From Absidia repens (Eukaryota > Mucoromycota > Mucoromycetes > Mucorales > Cunninghamellaceae): DNA of 64,000 nucleotides. The stretch is taken from contig MCGE01000019.1 of NCBI GenBank assembly GCA_002105175.1, positions 186,001 to 250,000 on the forward strand, written 5' to 3'. Under the pieces are notes generated by a model. It ran no database searches and had not been told where the DNA came from. It was given only the letters and a program-made list of their open reading frames with translations. A program made the translations under genes and the position numbers. Numbering within the stretch: position 1 is the first letter of the stretch; each line of letters opens with the position of its first letter. Below are positions 1-13,384 of this stretch, piece after piece.

Positions 1-512
1 GGATTTCAATGCGTAAAAAAAAAGGTATCATCAATTGCAAAAAAATGATAATTTATTCAGAAATGACGTAAACCAATACCAACTAGTAACTAATCTCTCG
101 ACTGCCATGTTCATCACTCTCTTTCCATATCCAGTGAATTCCCTGCATTTTTTTATCCAGGTGTTGTCACATCCATTTGATTTGTCATTAAGTGCACGTG
201 CCATTTGATCCACCACCAGCTGTCGTGGCTGGGTTTGCCATCACTACCATCAGACAACTAAAATGTTAAACAGTAATTCAAATGTTTTATACACAGTAGT
301 TTCTGGAAAAAAAAAACAAAACAAGAAATCCTAGTTGAATATCAAATAAATCAAAAAAAGCCAATCATGAAGACCGTTGCAAAATATGTATTGATATATT
401 TTATTGTCATGATAAAGAAAAAAAAAGTATAAAACTAAAACTAGCAATAAAACAAAAGTAACACTATTTATAACTACATGGCATATTCAGAAGAGGAAGA
501 GGGTAGGTCACG
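1..512. other. Intergenic, no supported gene
   Basis: AT-rich spacer downstream of the minus-strand gene that ends at 513. A 61-codon minus-strand frame at 31-216 has no recognisable domain, splice context or low-complexity bias and is not called. Nothing else is seen. Confidence 0.5.
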
Positions 513-3129
513 TCAATAAGGAGGAGGTCTTGTTGCATCGTCCATCCACAGTTGGGGAATATTTGCCTGAAGAAGAGAATGCTCATTGAAAGGAGGAAAA
601 GGTTGTCCCATATCAGCCAAAGCAGAAGAGTATTTCCAATAAATAGTATCGTCAGTAGATGGTAACATGCCAGAAAGTATTTGCTGCTGCTGATGCCAGG
701 CAGGCGGCGGGTAGTAGTTGGGCGAAGCAAGCGGTCCTGGAAATCGATCCATTCGAGGAGGTGGCCTAAAAGTCTGGTGAGCGCCGTAGCAAGACATAGG
801 GGAAGGAAATGAGGGTATATTTGTCAATTTCGGCGAACAACCCAGAGGTGGATATTGCATACGTTGTTGTCGAGAATGTCTTAGTGGAAAGCCATCCAAT
901 CGTAAAGGTCGTGTACGGTATCGATCAATCCTGTATAAATCATCGTCTGAATCACAGTCAATGACATCTGGCTGCTGAAAATACGGGCTGTCATGATAAA
1001 AAAAGGGATGAGGCTGTTCGACAGAGTGGATGCGTTGGTGTCTACATCGATTATCAACCGATCGTGGCCGTGAAGGAGGACAAATAGAAGACAGGGAATC
1101 GTAGTAGTCAATTGGATGATCCTGATCCACTTCTATAGGACTTGGTGATTGCATATCAATAGATTTAGATCGCGCGCGCCTTGGGCGCGAAGTTGTGAGA
1201 CGCACGCTACGTAATTTTGGTGAATACATATCTTGTCGTTCCCCATGCTGCGAAGATAATGACTGATATTCGTGTTGATGTGATTGGCTGTTCCGTCTAG
1301 ATAAGCTACCCGACCGCCTTCTATTTGTTTGAGTAGGATGTTCATTGGCTGACGAAAAAACCGAGGGAGGTGGAGGCGGTTGCTGTTCATCTGAGGTATA
1401 TGATCCAGAATAATCGTTCATTGGTGCTAGGATATGCCTTTGATGTAGTGGAGGAGGAGGTGGTGGTTGTATTCGGCGTTGGTTTGCCCGATAGCTGAGA
1501 CTGTCAGACGACGATCGGCCACCGGTAGTTGTCTTTGATGATGAGCGGGAAAGGCGAGGTATGCTGTTTCCAGACCTAGATTTCTTCAGTTGTGATGCTG
1601 ATGAAGTGCTGCTACTTGAAGAGCGCAATTTTTCTTGATATAGGGACCGAAATTCGGGAGAATCAGGGATTTCATCGAGATGAGAAAGGTTGTCGGAGAA
1701 TTGCTGTTTATAAAAGTCTGGAGGTCGTTGCTGTTGCTGTTGTTGCCACCGCCAATCATCGTCATATTGATCTTTAATAGAAGGTGATAAGCTGCCATCG
1801 TGTTGCAGTGTTCGCTCTTGTTTCAATGCCTCCAGTTCCAATAGCTTGGTCTGCGTCCGATCAATTTCAGCTTGCATCCAGTTGGTTCGTTCCTTGTGCA
1901 ACTGTTCCATACGTTCATATTCTACACGATCCATGATTCGTTGTTGTTGCATAAACATGACCTGTTGCTGAAGTGATTTCACATAGTCTGTGTCTTGCAT
2001 TTGTCGTGTGGTATGATTCAATAAACCGGGTTCATTACCGTTTTTGGCGGGCGGAGTAGGGTGTGCTGTTTTGATGGTATCGGTATTGTTGAGCCAATCA
2101 GTACTAGGTTGATGTCGTCCTGGAGTATGCTGATGTTGACTGGTTTGTCCTATTGGCGCTAAAGTGACCGATGGACCGGATGCTGCTGGTGGAGGTGACA
2201 AAGGTAATGACGATGTAACACCATGCGTACTACTGAAACTGATGGGTGAGGGGTGTCGCTGAGATTGAGGTTGTCGAGTCCCAATTCCTGTAGTCATGTT
2301 AGTCAAAGAGACGTAGTCCATAAGGGTTGAAGTTGAAATTGTAGGCGATTCCAATGCTGTATCATAAACCCGATTCGAGTCATCGCTTCCAGTCATTGAG
2401 TTCATGGGTTCATGTGGATCTATTCAAAGATTATCATGTTTAGTTCATTGTTCTAATATACGAATTTCTCTCCAGCAGACTTCTTTTTGTTTTTGCTTTA
2501 CCTGATCCATCAAGTGATTTTTCGTTTCTGATAGCTGGAATTGGGTTACCATCATACTGAGGAGGTAAGGCAGTAATGGGTGACACCTTTCTGGGTTTGG
2601 TTGAGGTTGCAGCTCGCATGGGAAGGATTTTGCGATCATGCTGATTGTTGAGCGGGGCCATCGAGATCATATGCAATTTGTCGTCTTCAACGTATTCAGG
2701 CAAAGGTGTATTTTGTGTCTGTGTTTCTGCTTGTGATAGTGGTGTTAATAGCTGCTGTATTGCTGTATCAGGATCCAGTTGAGTTTTTTCAAGTTCATAG
2801 CTTCTCAAGATGGCTCGGGTAGGTGGTTCGGCATAACGTGGACGAGGCATAACCAGGGCTGGAGGAGAGCTTGTTGACCTATGAAGCCGTTTTGTCATAA
2901 CTTGCTGTCTTGGTGTGGTAGGTTTCAAGGTGCAATGACTAGCACTATGCACAAGTGTCTTGTTGTTGGCATCGGTCAGTAATGAATTTCGTGGCTGTTC
3001 TGTAGACCGCGATACCTGAACCTTTTTCGCTGCTTCAATATTGCTGATATGAGTGTCCGAGTCTACGCTGATACTGAAACCCGCAGTTGATTTTGTCTTT
3101 TTCTTGCTACCATTGAAGAATTTCTTCAT
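513..3129 (-). CDS. Hypothetical 844-aa Ser/Pro/Gln-rich protein with a central coiled coil
   Basis: Two exons: 3129..2502 and 2419..513. The intron 2420..2501 has a GTAAAG donor and a TAG acceptor, and joining G|AT restores one frame (GSG-D-P-H-E-P-M). The ATG at 3129 (MKKFFNGSKKK) is preferred over an in-frame ATG at 3210, which would add only a poly-Phe/Leu stretch encoded by a T-rich leader. The protein is mostly disordered: Ser/Arg runs (RSSSSSTSS), poly-Gln, poly-Pro and basic patches. A glutamine-rich coiled coil spans about residues 345-414. No catalytic domain, signal peptide or membrane segment is visible. It lies just downstream of the ATP synthase beta gene on the same strand. The make-up suggests a scaffold or cytoskeletal/polarity protein, but that is a guess. 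Confidence 0.75.
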
Positions 3130-3401
3130 GCCCAAGTATTTTTGTTTGTAAAAAAAAAAGATTGAAAAGAATTCAAAAAAAAAAAGCAAAAGTAAAAAAG
3201 AAGAGTTCAATTTGGGATGCGAAGACTAAAATAAACAATAAAAAAAAGTACCAAAAAGGGAACCCGATAGCAAACACCCCCGTTCAGCGTAAAATAAAAT
3301 ACCAATGCAAATCATGATAATATGGAGAAAACACCAATAATTTTTTATTTATTTTTCTATACAGCAATAAAAAATAATAATAAAATGACTAGCTAGCTAA
3401 T

Positions 3402-5181
<1,780 letters not shown>

Positions 5182-6071
5182 CGTTTCGTTTTATCTGAGG
5201 GAAGAAAAAAGAAAAAGGAACTCGAAAAAAATAAAAAAAAATAAAGAACCACGGTCTGGTTGAAAAAACACAGTCATTTTTTTCAGCCCCCACCTTCGCT
5301 ACCCGCTACTGCTCTCCGATGTGATTTTTAATTTTTGGCGGCTTGTGCCACAAAACGTCGATGATCGGCCTTTTAAATTAATTAGAATGGAAGAAGAATA
5401 CAATTGTGGTATGTATGGTTCTCTAGTATGTAAAATCAACCTTGATTATTGCAATTATGTGTAAAATATTCTCACATTTGAATATTTTTTTTTTCTTATC
5501 TACTGGGTATCAAGGTAGGTGTTGCTGAAGTGTGGTTTTTGATGAAATTAGACAACCGTCCCTCACTGAGACAGTCCCCTGCGTCAACTCCTTTTAGGTT
5601 GGACTTCATTTTATAGTATTTTACTCCATTCAAAAACTAAATAAATAAAAAGTAATAAGCTGGGTATATATACACTATGTATATTCTAACTTAGGTTGCG
5701 CTGGCGACGTAGTTTAGGTTGATTAATATGAATGATAGAACAGAATGTGGCCACGTTTCATATCAAGTGGCTAGAACTGCCAATCAATAACTAAGCGTCT
5801 GGGGGAAATGTGGCAACTAGTCATAGATAAGCTAAAACGCACTAGAAAATTATCTATAGCGGGGGTTATACGCACAGCAGCACCTAGGTTCATTTTTATG
5901 ATTGGGCGATCAGGACTACGGCTATTTTTGATAGTAAGTAATCTACGACTGACAATCAGTTCTTGCGGAGGTGAGAAGGGGATGCTCATAGTGGGTGAAC
6001 TAGAAAGCAAGTATTTGGTAGGAGGCACACAAAGCAGTTCTAATAGCGACATTACTCGCTATCAAATGGAT
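5182..6071. other. Intergenic, upstream of ATP2
   Basis: AT-rich spacer that should hold the ATP2 promoter. No TATA box is obvious close to the start. Plus-strand open frames here (for example 5808-6107) show no family resemblance and no plausible splicing, and are not called. Confidence 0.4.
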
Positions 6072-6738
6072 CATAGTATGGTTAATAAAAAGGACATGTT
6101 TTATTGAAGCATATTGGTAGATGCTAAAACTAAAGATGAGGGGATGGAGGTCATTGTAACAAGGGATCAAAGGGAAAGATCTATTGGAGAGAGCATGATG
6201 GAGATCAACCTGCGATTTTAAAAATGGTCAACATTAACCCAAAGGGACAACTGTAAAGAGGGCTCTATTATAACGTATAATGAATGCAAAAGTCTAAGAG
6301 GGACAAATATTACTGAACGACAACAACGATCAGCACTAATCAAAAGGATATGATGTAGCAAAAAAAGTGACATTTTACACAAAACATGAGAGGGTTTATT
6401 GGGACATTTTTCATTGAAGCAAGTAAAAAGAAACATATTTTATTCAAATGTAGATACAAACTATGGACAAATTAACACTTAAGTAAGCTAATGAAGGGTC
6501 CAAAAGCCAGCTAATAATGATCCTGAATCCTGAATCCAAAATGGAAGAGTTTCCCCATGCATCTTGTAATCCCTGAGCTGAAACCCCTTCTAAACTAGTC
6601 CTGACGCTAATCTATGTCCAACATAACTTCATAGGAGCCATAATCGCGAAAGAATAAAAAGAAAAGAAAAGCAAGAGAGCGAAAAAATAAATTGGGGGGG
6701 AAAAAATAAATAAAATTCACGTGTGCGGGGTTTGAATT
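6072..6738 (+). repeat. Dispersed element family, copy A (full-length, two modules)
   Basis: About 665 bp, related to copies at 29482, 31323, 39612, 55738 and 56371. Recurring landmarks are the left end GGTTAATAAAAAGG, followed by CATGTTTTATTGAAG. An internal cognate CATATTTTATTCAAATG lies at about 6433. A strongly conserved block at about 6538-6615 contains TTTCCCCATGCATCTTG and TTCTAAACTAGTCCT, then a purine-rich tract, and the right end is CACGTGTGCGGGGTTTGAA. There is no long ORF. No terminal inverted repeats and no clear target-site duplication were seen, so its class is undetermined. Confidence 0.75.
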
Positions 6739-7608
6739 GAGTTGGCTATTTGGTCTTGAAGGATACAAAAAAAGAAGACTCGCCTTTTCTTTTACAATAA
6801 TCGACACCACACAAAATCAATCAATACGGTAGTTGTCTTCTCATGAGAGTAAACATCACCATTTAACATTGATGACATGGCTGTTCTCAATTCTTGAAGC
6901 AGTTGCAAACTAAAAGGGGCACTTCTGCCTAATTTAGGTAGCCTCTTCACTGTCGAGAAGTTCGTCACTCACAAAACATAGGATAGATTACCCTCATTTA
7001 TTGTATTATAATATCTGAAGTTATGTTTATTATACAACAAGATATCCCCATTTTTACAAATGCCATTAAAGGGTAAAATTTGATAATTGTATTGAATTCT
7101 TATGCATGATATTATACCGAGGATCAGGACGGGAATGGTGAATTTTGAGATAGAGAAAGAGGGTAAAAGTAACCGGACAATATGTATACATATCTACGAC
7201 GTGAAAGTCGACGATAGTAAGGTTTGAGCGAGTATGAAATGCAATTAACGTTTGACGCATTAATAAAATAACCTGTGCTCTTTACGTATGATATTTATGA
7301 AAAAGGGGATGTGGTGTATACATGTGAGTTGGGAATTGATTTATGATCGGTTAATAATCTTTCAGGGGGAAGTCTCACAATGGGTGCCTGAACATATTGA
7401 ACATTTCAAATCTCCGACATTGATATGATATCGAGCAGTTTCATATTTCTTAATACTTTTGCTCAGTAAGTTTAAGGAGATATTTTTTTGTTCATAATAT
7501 GTCGAGAATACATAATACAAATTTCGGCATTCATGAATACCAAAAAAAAGGAGGCTATCGACAGCGGGGCTTCAAATTTGCCACTGTTTGTGGAAGTCAG
7601 CGATTCCC
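6739..7608. other. Intergenic
   Basis: AT-rich spacer between repeat copy A and the promoter of the small secreted protein. No supported gene is seen on either strand. Confidence 0.4.
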
Positions 7609-7616
7609 TATAAAAG
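7609..7616 (+). promoter_or_regulatory. TATA box of the small secreted-protein gene
   Basis: TATAAAAG lies 70 nt upstream of the ATG at 7687, followed by a T-rich and then CA-rich leader. Position and match to consensus support a core promoter, and such TATA genes are typically regulated rather than housekeeping. Confidence 0.6.
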
Positions 7617-7686
7617 GCAAATAAATTGTCTTCGTTTTTTTTTATACATTCAATTTATCATCTATAAACAAATTCAAATAACAATA

Positions 7687-8103
7687 ATGCGTTTCCAATC
7701 CATCTTCTTCTTCTTGGCTTTGATTTTGACTGTTATGGCTGTACCTGAAATTGAACATGATCGAGAAGAGTTTGATATTCACGGTAATATATAATATGTG
7801 ATGAGTATAGCAAAATCAGTCATTGGCTTATTAAATCCATCAAATCCTTATTTTCTTTTTTACATATTATGATATGACATAATTACAGATTGTAAATTTT
7901 TTACATCATTATCCTGCATCCGAGAATGTCCCCGAGGCTATGTTGGCGTTTACCGTGACTTATGCTTCGCAGCTGAAGATCAACATGAATGTTGCGCTGT
8001 ACGATGCTGCCGCTCTCGTCATAATGGTGATCAAGAAGCTGATGGAATTGAAGGTGGTAACATCAATCGAAACTTTCAAGCTGGTCTTGGAAGATCTAAC
8101 TGA
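7687..8103 (+). CDS. Small secreted cysteine-rich protein (103 aa)
   Basis: Two exons: 7687..7783 and 7889..8103. The intron has a GTAATA donor and a TTACAG acceptor, and G|AT restores Asp33. Residues 1-18 form a clear signal peptide (MRFQSIFFFLALILTVMA), with likely cleavage before VPE. The mature chain has an acidic 14-residue lead and then eight cysteines at 34, 42, 46, 58, 67, 68, 72 and 73, a C-C-C-C-CC-CC order suited to four disulfides. A short polar Gly/Asn-rich tail follows. No known family is recognised. The small size, signal peptide, even cysteine count and TATA promoter resemble secreted effector-like, antimicrobial-like or developmental cell-surface peptides. The function is unknown. 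Confidence 0.8.
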
Positions 8104-8607
8104 CACCTGAATGACGCTAAAGCCGGCGTTCATAGAGCTTAAGCTATCATCTCACATATCATATCGTTTTGTTCCTTGGTGCTCACCATCAAATCCATTT
8201 CATTTATATCATATCGTATAATAAGTTCTACTCTAAGCTATCATATTAAATCATTTCACGACACTCTCATACCACTATCATAGAGTGTAATGCTATTTCA
8301 AATGGTAGGCCATGCTATCCTTTAACTTCCTCCCTGCTATTTCTTGCCTAATAAAGCTTTCTATACCATACACACAAAACATTTACATTATATACGCTTT
8401 GCTACATCACATATGAATTGCCCTTCTTCCAACAAATAATGTTAAACACACACATACACACACATACACACGCAAACACACGCATACACACGCATACATA
8501 TATATATATTGGAAAAACAATTTTTTTTATTTTCATAAAAACATTGCGTGTAATTTATACTATCTAAGTAACCCTAAATATACCTACTAACTAAGCATAT
8601 CTGTTTT
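8104..8607. other. Convergent 3' region with an AC-rich simple repeat
   Basis: The space between two convergent genes carries AATAAAG near 8350, presumably the poly(A) signal of the plus-strand gene. An imperfect ACACAC/CATACA repeat covers about 8443-8495 and ends in a short TA run. Confidence 0.55.
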
Positions 8608-9329
8608 CTATCCATATCGGAGACCACCATAGAGACCCACCATAAAAGTGGATTTGAACTGAAGATTGTGTGTTAAAAACCCGACGAAGCCTTTCCATTT
8701 CGATCGTACCGCTTGTGTGGTTACTTTCCCTTCCTTATCTACACCAAGTCGCCTGTTGTAGCTACCTTCCAACCGTTCCCAATGGATCGTAATGAAGCCA
8801 TTAAATGATAGGTACTATGTTGATCAAGTCAAAAAAAAAGGAGAGATAGTTTGTAAGGTGTCTGTAATCATCCCTATTCCATCATATTGATGATATCCAA
8901 TGTACCTGTAAAAACATAAATCCAGCGCCAACCATCAAAGCAAAGAGCTTGCCTACTTTTTTGATGAAATACCCAGTGCAGAAGCCGAGAAAAATACCAA
9001 AAGATAGTTCACCCTTGTGTAATAATGTTTTTTTGGCTTCAATATCTTTGGTGTTGGTCATTTCAATAGTAGAGGGATCTACGTATGCTGCTATAAATTG
9101 AAAAACACACCAACTGAATAAGTATATTCCTGTCCTCTATTCGTTCCCTCCCCACCCCCTTACCTTGACAGTGAACTGTTCGTTTAGTCCATAAACCTGC
9201 AGTCATAGTCCCCGTAGTGGCTGCTACAATCCCCATCGTCTTTGTTGCGCACGTCCAGTGTACTGTTGTCGATTTTAATATGGCATATTTTCCTTGGCTG
9301 CTGGCAGTGGCTATACTATATTTCTTCAT
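8608..9329 (-). CDS. FUN14 family protein (FUNDC1-like, mitochondrial outer membrane)
   Basis: Three exons: 9329..9164, 9090..8906 and 8814..8608, giving 185 aa with all junctions in frame. The FUN14 domain covers roughly the last 110 residues. Its Gly-rich membrane segments are visible: GELSFGIFLGFCTGYFIKK and VGKLFALMVGAGFMFLQ, then the family-typical C-terminus FKSTFMVGLYGGLRYG. FUN14 proteins sit in the mitochondrial outer membrane, and animal FUNDC1 is a mitophagy receptor. I see no clear N-terminal LC3/Atg8-interacting motif of the FUNDC1 kind, so a mitophagy role is not shown. The N-terminal 55 residues are Thr/Ser/Lys-rich. The start was chosen because a TATA-like TATAAAAT lies 89 nt upstream and no better upstream ATG is in frame. 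Confidence 0.85.
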
Positions 9330-9417
9330 CACAGCTAGGTAAAAGATATAATCACCAAAAAACAATCGTTAAGCAAGTTGACAATGTCGCGTTTCAATTG
9401 ACAGCATTTACCGGATG

Positions 9418-9425
9418 ATTTTATA
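9418..9425 (-). promoter_or_regulatory. TATA-like box upstream of the FUN14 gene
   Basis: Reading on the minus strand, TATAAAAT lies 89 nt before the ATG at 9329. The distance is plausible for a fungal core promoter with a short 5' leader. Confidence 0.45.
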
Positions 9426-9939
9426 GGACTGACGAGGGTGCGTTTAAAAGCATGCTGTGCAGTTGGTTGCAAGCAAGTCAATGGTCGAACAGTTCGTAAC
9501 ATTCAGAACAAAGAGGAAAAGAAAGAAAAGGAAGTCGTCGCAAAATAGCGGCGATTAAATAATAAAAATATGTAATGGACTGGGCCGGAGAATGAATCAT
9601 GTACCTTCGTTCCTTCAACCATTTTTTATCAAGCCTTTTCCGAATGTCGAGAATCATGAGGTGACTCATTCAGTATAAATTCAATATGGTGAATACAAAT
9701 GCTTGAATCGACTGTAACTTGGCTAAACCAACCTAGTCTAACGTATACACGGCTACTCTGCTGCGCATGCTCTGGGTGACAAGAAACAAACTCCTGAATT
9801 ACTATCATGATCAAGGTAAAACAGTAAAACATTACGACACACTAAAAATATGAAAAAACCATAGTATATATGTATCCATTTACATGGTTTTTTATTTCCA
9901 TTTGACGTAGTAACCTTCCCATCTCAAACCTTATGTAAG
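9426..9939. other. Intergenic
   Basis: Spacer between the FUN14 promoter and the decayed gene. The short frames here have no support. Confidence 0.4.
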
Positions 9940-12574
9940 CTGTATCACATCTATGCCGAACACGAGGGATCTTTGACTTTGTATGATCTCCTAACAGCCA
10001 ACAATATGAAAACAACTTTGCTAAAGGTAATGCATAATAAATGTTATATATATATATATATATATATATATGCATTTTGCTTAACAAACAGTACTTTATT
10101 TACTTTTGCACATTTAGTTTCACCATTCTTTGAAGGCATCTCTATTATCTGGCGATTGTGTATTGCAATGGGTGACAGCGCGGTTGTTGGAAACTTCAGT
10201 AACTCATTTTTGTATGAACTTTCTCAGCACTATTACACCATGATCGATACCATTAAAACGACCCTGATGGAAGCAAGTGACGATCAACAGTAAATAAACG
10301 AGACGATATGACAAATCAATTGGTGATGATATGAAAACTTGGCAACATCCTCATTATTATCAATGCAAAACGTTTGGTGGATGATGACTACGGCAAAGAA
10401 AACGAACGCCAATTTGTACATGGTAAATATTTGGAAAACGACGACTCGTATAGACGGACTGTTTGCTTTGTGCACGTATGGTCGATGCATGGATACGGCT
10501 TTGATGATAATGGTGCTGGATTCTGTGTGCTGTCATCTTCGAAGGTGGACTGAATGCTGCAAAGGGTGCGATTTGGTGTGATTTGGGTGCATTATGCAAA
10601 TGATCATTTTTGTACTGTACTGTACTGTGGGAAATGGCAGCTTCAATGGGAAGGTGGTGGAATCAAGGCGAAACTTGCGAAGCTCTATCAGAATGATTTG
10701 ATGGTGTGGTGCTCTTGAATACTCTAGGGTTTGAACAATTATCGTGGTGACACAATGCATCCGAACGGTGGTAATGAATACCCCTTTATGATGGACAAAA
10801 TGACGCTATTGACATTTCCATGGTTGGTGGCCACGCCTGTGACACGCGGTAGTTATCAAGTCCAATTTGTGAAAGCCTAAAATTGCTCGGGGTGCTTGCC
10901 TGTTATGGTTCCGTGGCACCTATTCTTGCAGGATTTTCAAAGAAACAGTGGTCTGATGGTTTTACCTTGGCAATCAAACAACAACAACAATATTAGCGAA
11001 TCGACAAACTCTCGGTGGCGAAAATATTTATAGGAAGCACAACGACAACCGGGCAGCCATGATTATCGAATTATTGGGAAGCGCTACTGCATGCAGCTGC
11101 CGATCCACATACAAAACGCTCCTGCTCACGCGATCCATTGGCATCAATCAACAGCGTTCCAACCATCAATCACCATGTTACACAGTGTACGACGCTTCCA
11201 ACATAAACAACAACAGAAAGGACGATGACAAAGATGCTGCATAGTAGCTGCTTGGGTTATTTATCAAACAAGGTCATCTAGCTCGAACTCGAAAAATTCC
11301 CACCGCTTGTTAAGGACACACTGCAAGAAGTATGGAAGGCGACGATGCAAGAACAACAAACAAAACAACACCATGAAGAACCAAGTTGCTGGGTATATCG
11401 ATACATATGATTGTGGCTCGGCTTTGAAATGTGGAATGAACAAAACCAGGGTATTCGAAGGACGACGGTTCCAAGCTGGAATTGGATTGAGTAAGTACAA
11501 CTGCATTGAAAGTCATTGGACTATTCAGTGAAACAAACCCGGCTCACGATTTTTTTTTTTTTAGGAAGGATGGACTATATTATCTTTGGCACAAGATCAT
11601 GAACAACAATAATGGGATCTGAAAAAAAAAATGGACAACGATTGTAAAACGTGGTTTGGATGACGTGACGGTGGGAATAGAGGTCAGCAGTTTACATGCA
11701 GGTGTTGTGGAAACGTGGCTAGCGCCGGCGCTCATGCAGATGTGTGTACTATCTTGTTTGGATCAAAATGACGAAGAATCAACTAGTGGATTGGAAACTA
11801 TTCTATATGAATTAGAAACCTCAGAGATGATGGAGGCGGAGATGACAAGAATGGATATGCATTTGCTCAAGATTTACCCGACGGTGTTGGGGGTTTATAC
11901 TCTAGAGTACGTGCATGGATTAGTATCAACAGAGGGGATGCGGACGAAATATATTATTGGGACAAATCATGGGTGACACAGCAGGTATTACGACTACCAC
12001 AACAACAACAACAAAAAAAAAAAACAACAGCCGCATGGATCTACAGAAAAATGAACACCATGAACGAACAACTACAACAACGACAACCAAAGCAGTAACG
12101 GTACTATATTTTATGTATCCAAGTTGGCAGCTCTTGATAGGGACATACAATGCTTTGCTTATTGGTGGTAGTGGTGGGTGATCGGGAATGACGGAACAGG
12201 CAATGGTGAATTTATCTAGGGTGGCTGGGACGGAACTCTGTCAAATCGGAAGAACAAATGACCAGGCGAATTGGATGAACTTGGTAAGAAAGAAATATCA
12301 TTAGTTTTAATGTGCCGATTTATCAATTTAACAAGCTATTTTTTTTATACTTACATATTTGTATCCCAGGACGACTTCATGTTTTTAGCTCATCGATTGT
12401 AATCTAGGTTGTTTGCTTTTTGTGGCGAAAAAGGATTTGGCCGTTTGGGAATATTTTCATCATTGTGGATAATCCAGCTAGCTGGTGGCATGATGGTGAT
12501 GCTATGGATAGGAGCAATCTATCTCTTCACTTTTGGAATTAGGTGCATAGAAATATAGTTATGTAGAAATATAG
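9940..12574 (+). pseudogene. Decayed multi-exon gene of unknown family
   Basis: Protein-like stretches on the plus strand can be followed for over 2.5 kb, but stops and frame changes interrupt them. At 9940-10293 one frame reads AEHEGSLTLYDLLTANN and later FFEGISIIWRLCIAMGD. At about 10380-10550 another reads DDDYGKENERQFVHGKYLEN and VHVWSMHGYGFDDNGAGF. A shift near 10545 leads to GLNAAKGAIWCDLGALC and MAASMGRWWNQGETCEALSE, each followed by an in-frame stop. A good intron-like segment (about 11491-11564, GTAAGT to TTTTTTAG) joins two pieces in one frame, and the long open piece at 11656-11976 follows. A last GTAAGA to CCCAG intron leads to DDFMFLAHRL, a stop, and a hydrophobic segment. The nonsense codons and shifts argue against a working gene. 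I recognise no family. Heavily misread introns are the alternative. Confidence 0.4.
10044..10071. repeat. TA dinucleotide repeat
   Basis: About 14 TA units lie inside the first intron-like segment of the decayed gene. Confidence 0.9.
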
Positions 12575-13325
12575 TATTTAGAAATATAGATATATCATGG
12601 ATTATTATTATTATTGTTTAGCTGAAATAAAATGATGCTTTTTTCATTTGATCTAAGCGGCGTTTTATTTTATATTGAAAACATGATATTCTGGGTTTAG
12701 GTAGATTTTAGGTTGGTTTATTGTTGAACAGCAGGCTTTTTAATGTTATCACTTCGGATTCTTTTCCCCCCTTTTTTCATATTGTATTGTTTATAGTAGC
12801 GATGTTTTATTTTATAATATTTAGTGTTTGTTATATCTACATAATTGTTTGTTATTCTCGGAGTAAAAAAAAGTTTGGGAGAAAAGAGGGAGGGAATTAT
12901 TGTGCGATGTGTGGGCAATGGGAGACGATGAAGAGGTGCGCGGACAGGAGATTGGAACAAGCTGTATCACGTGGAACCTTGTTACTTTTTGTTGTTGCAG
13001 TTATATTTTGCATTGACAAAATGTAATCTTTGGTTTTCATCCCATGAAAAAAAATTCAAGTGTAACATTAGTTGCAGCAAAAAGGGGAAATGAGAGCAAA
13101 AAATGTGAGACAAGTTTGCAGCTCGGCAGCAACCCGTTTTTTGACACAAGTCAGATGTCTGTTCCTTCTCTACAGCATCATGGCATATTTTTTTGTATAA
13201 ATATGAATGATTTTCCAACCACTTTTTTTAATTCTCTTTTCTCTCTCTCTTCTTTCGATTTACTAGTTAGAAATACAGATCATCATTTTATACATATCAT
13301 ACCCAACATTCTCTTTTCATAAACA
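12575..13325. other. Intergenic with CT-rich leader
   Basis: AT-rich spacer. A 101-codon plus-strand frame at 12721-13026 is hydrophobic from T-rich sequence and unsupported. A TCTCTCTCTC pyrimidine tract lies at about 13232-13256, in front of the next gene. Confidence 0.4.
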
Positions 13326-13333
13326 TATATAAA
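13326..13333 (+). promoter_or_regulatory. TATA box of the CxxC protein gene
   Basis: TATATAAA lies 51 nt upstream of the ATG at 13385 and is preceded by a CT-rich tract. Confidence 0.5.
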
Positions 13334-13384
13334 TAAACACTCTTCTCATATAAATATATATCCACTAACTTACACAAACACACT

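Noticed and set aside
5808..6107. 99-codon plus-strand frame before repeat copy A
   Set aside because: Runs into the repeat, has no family resemblance and no splice support.
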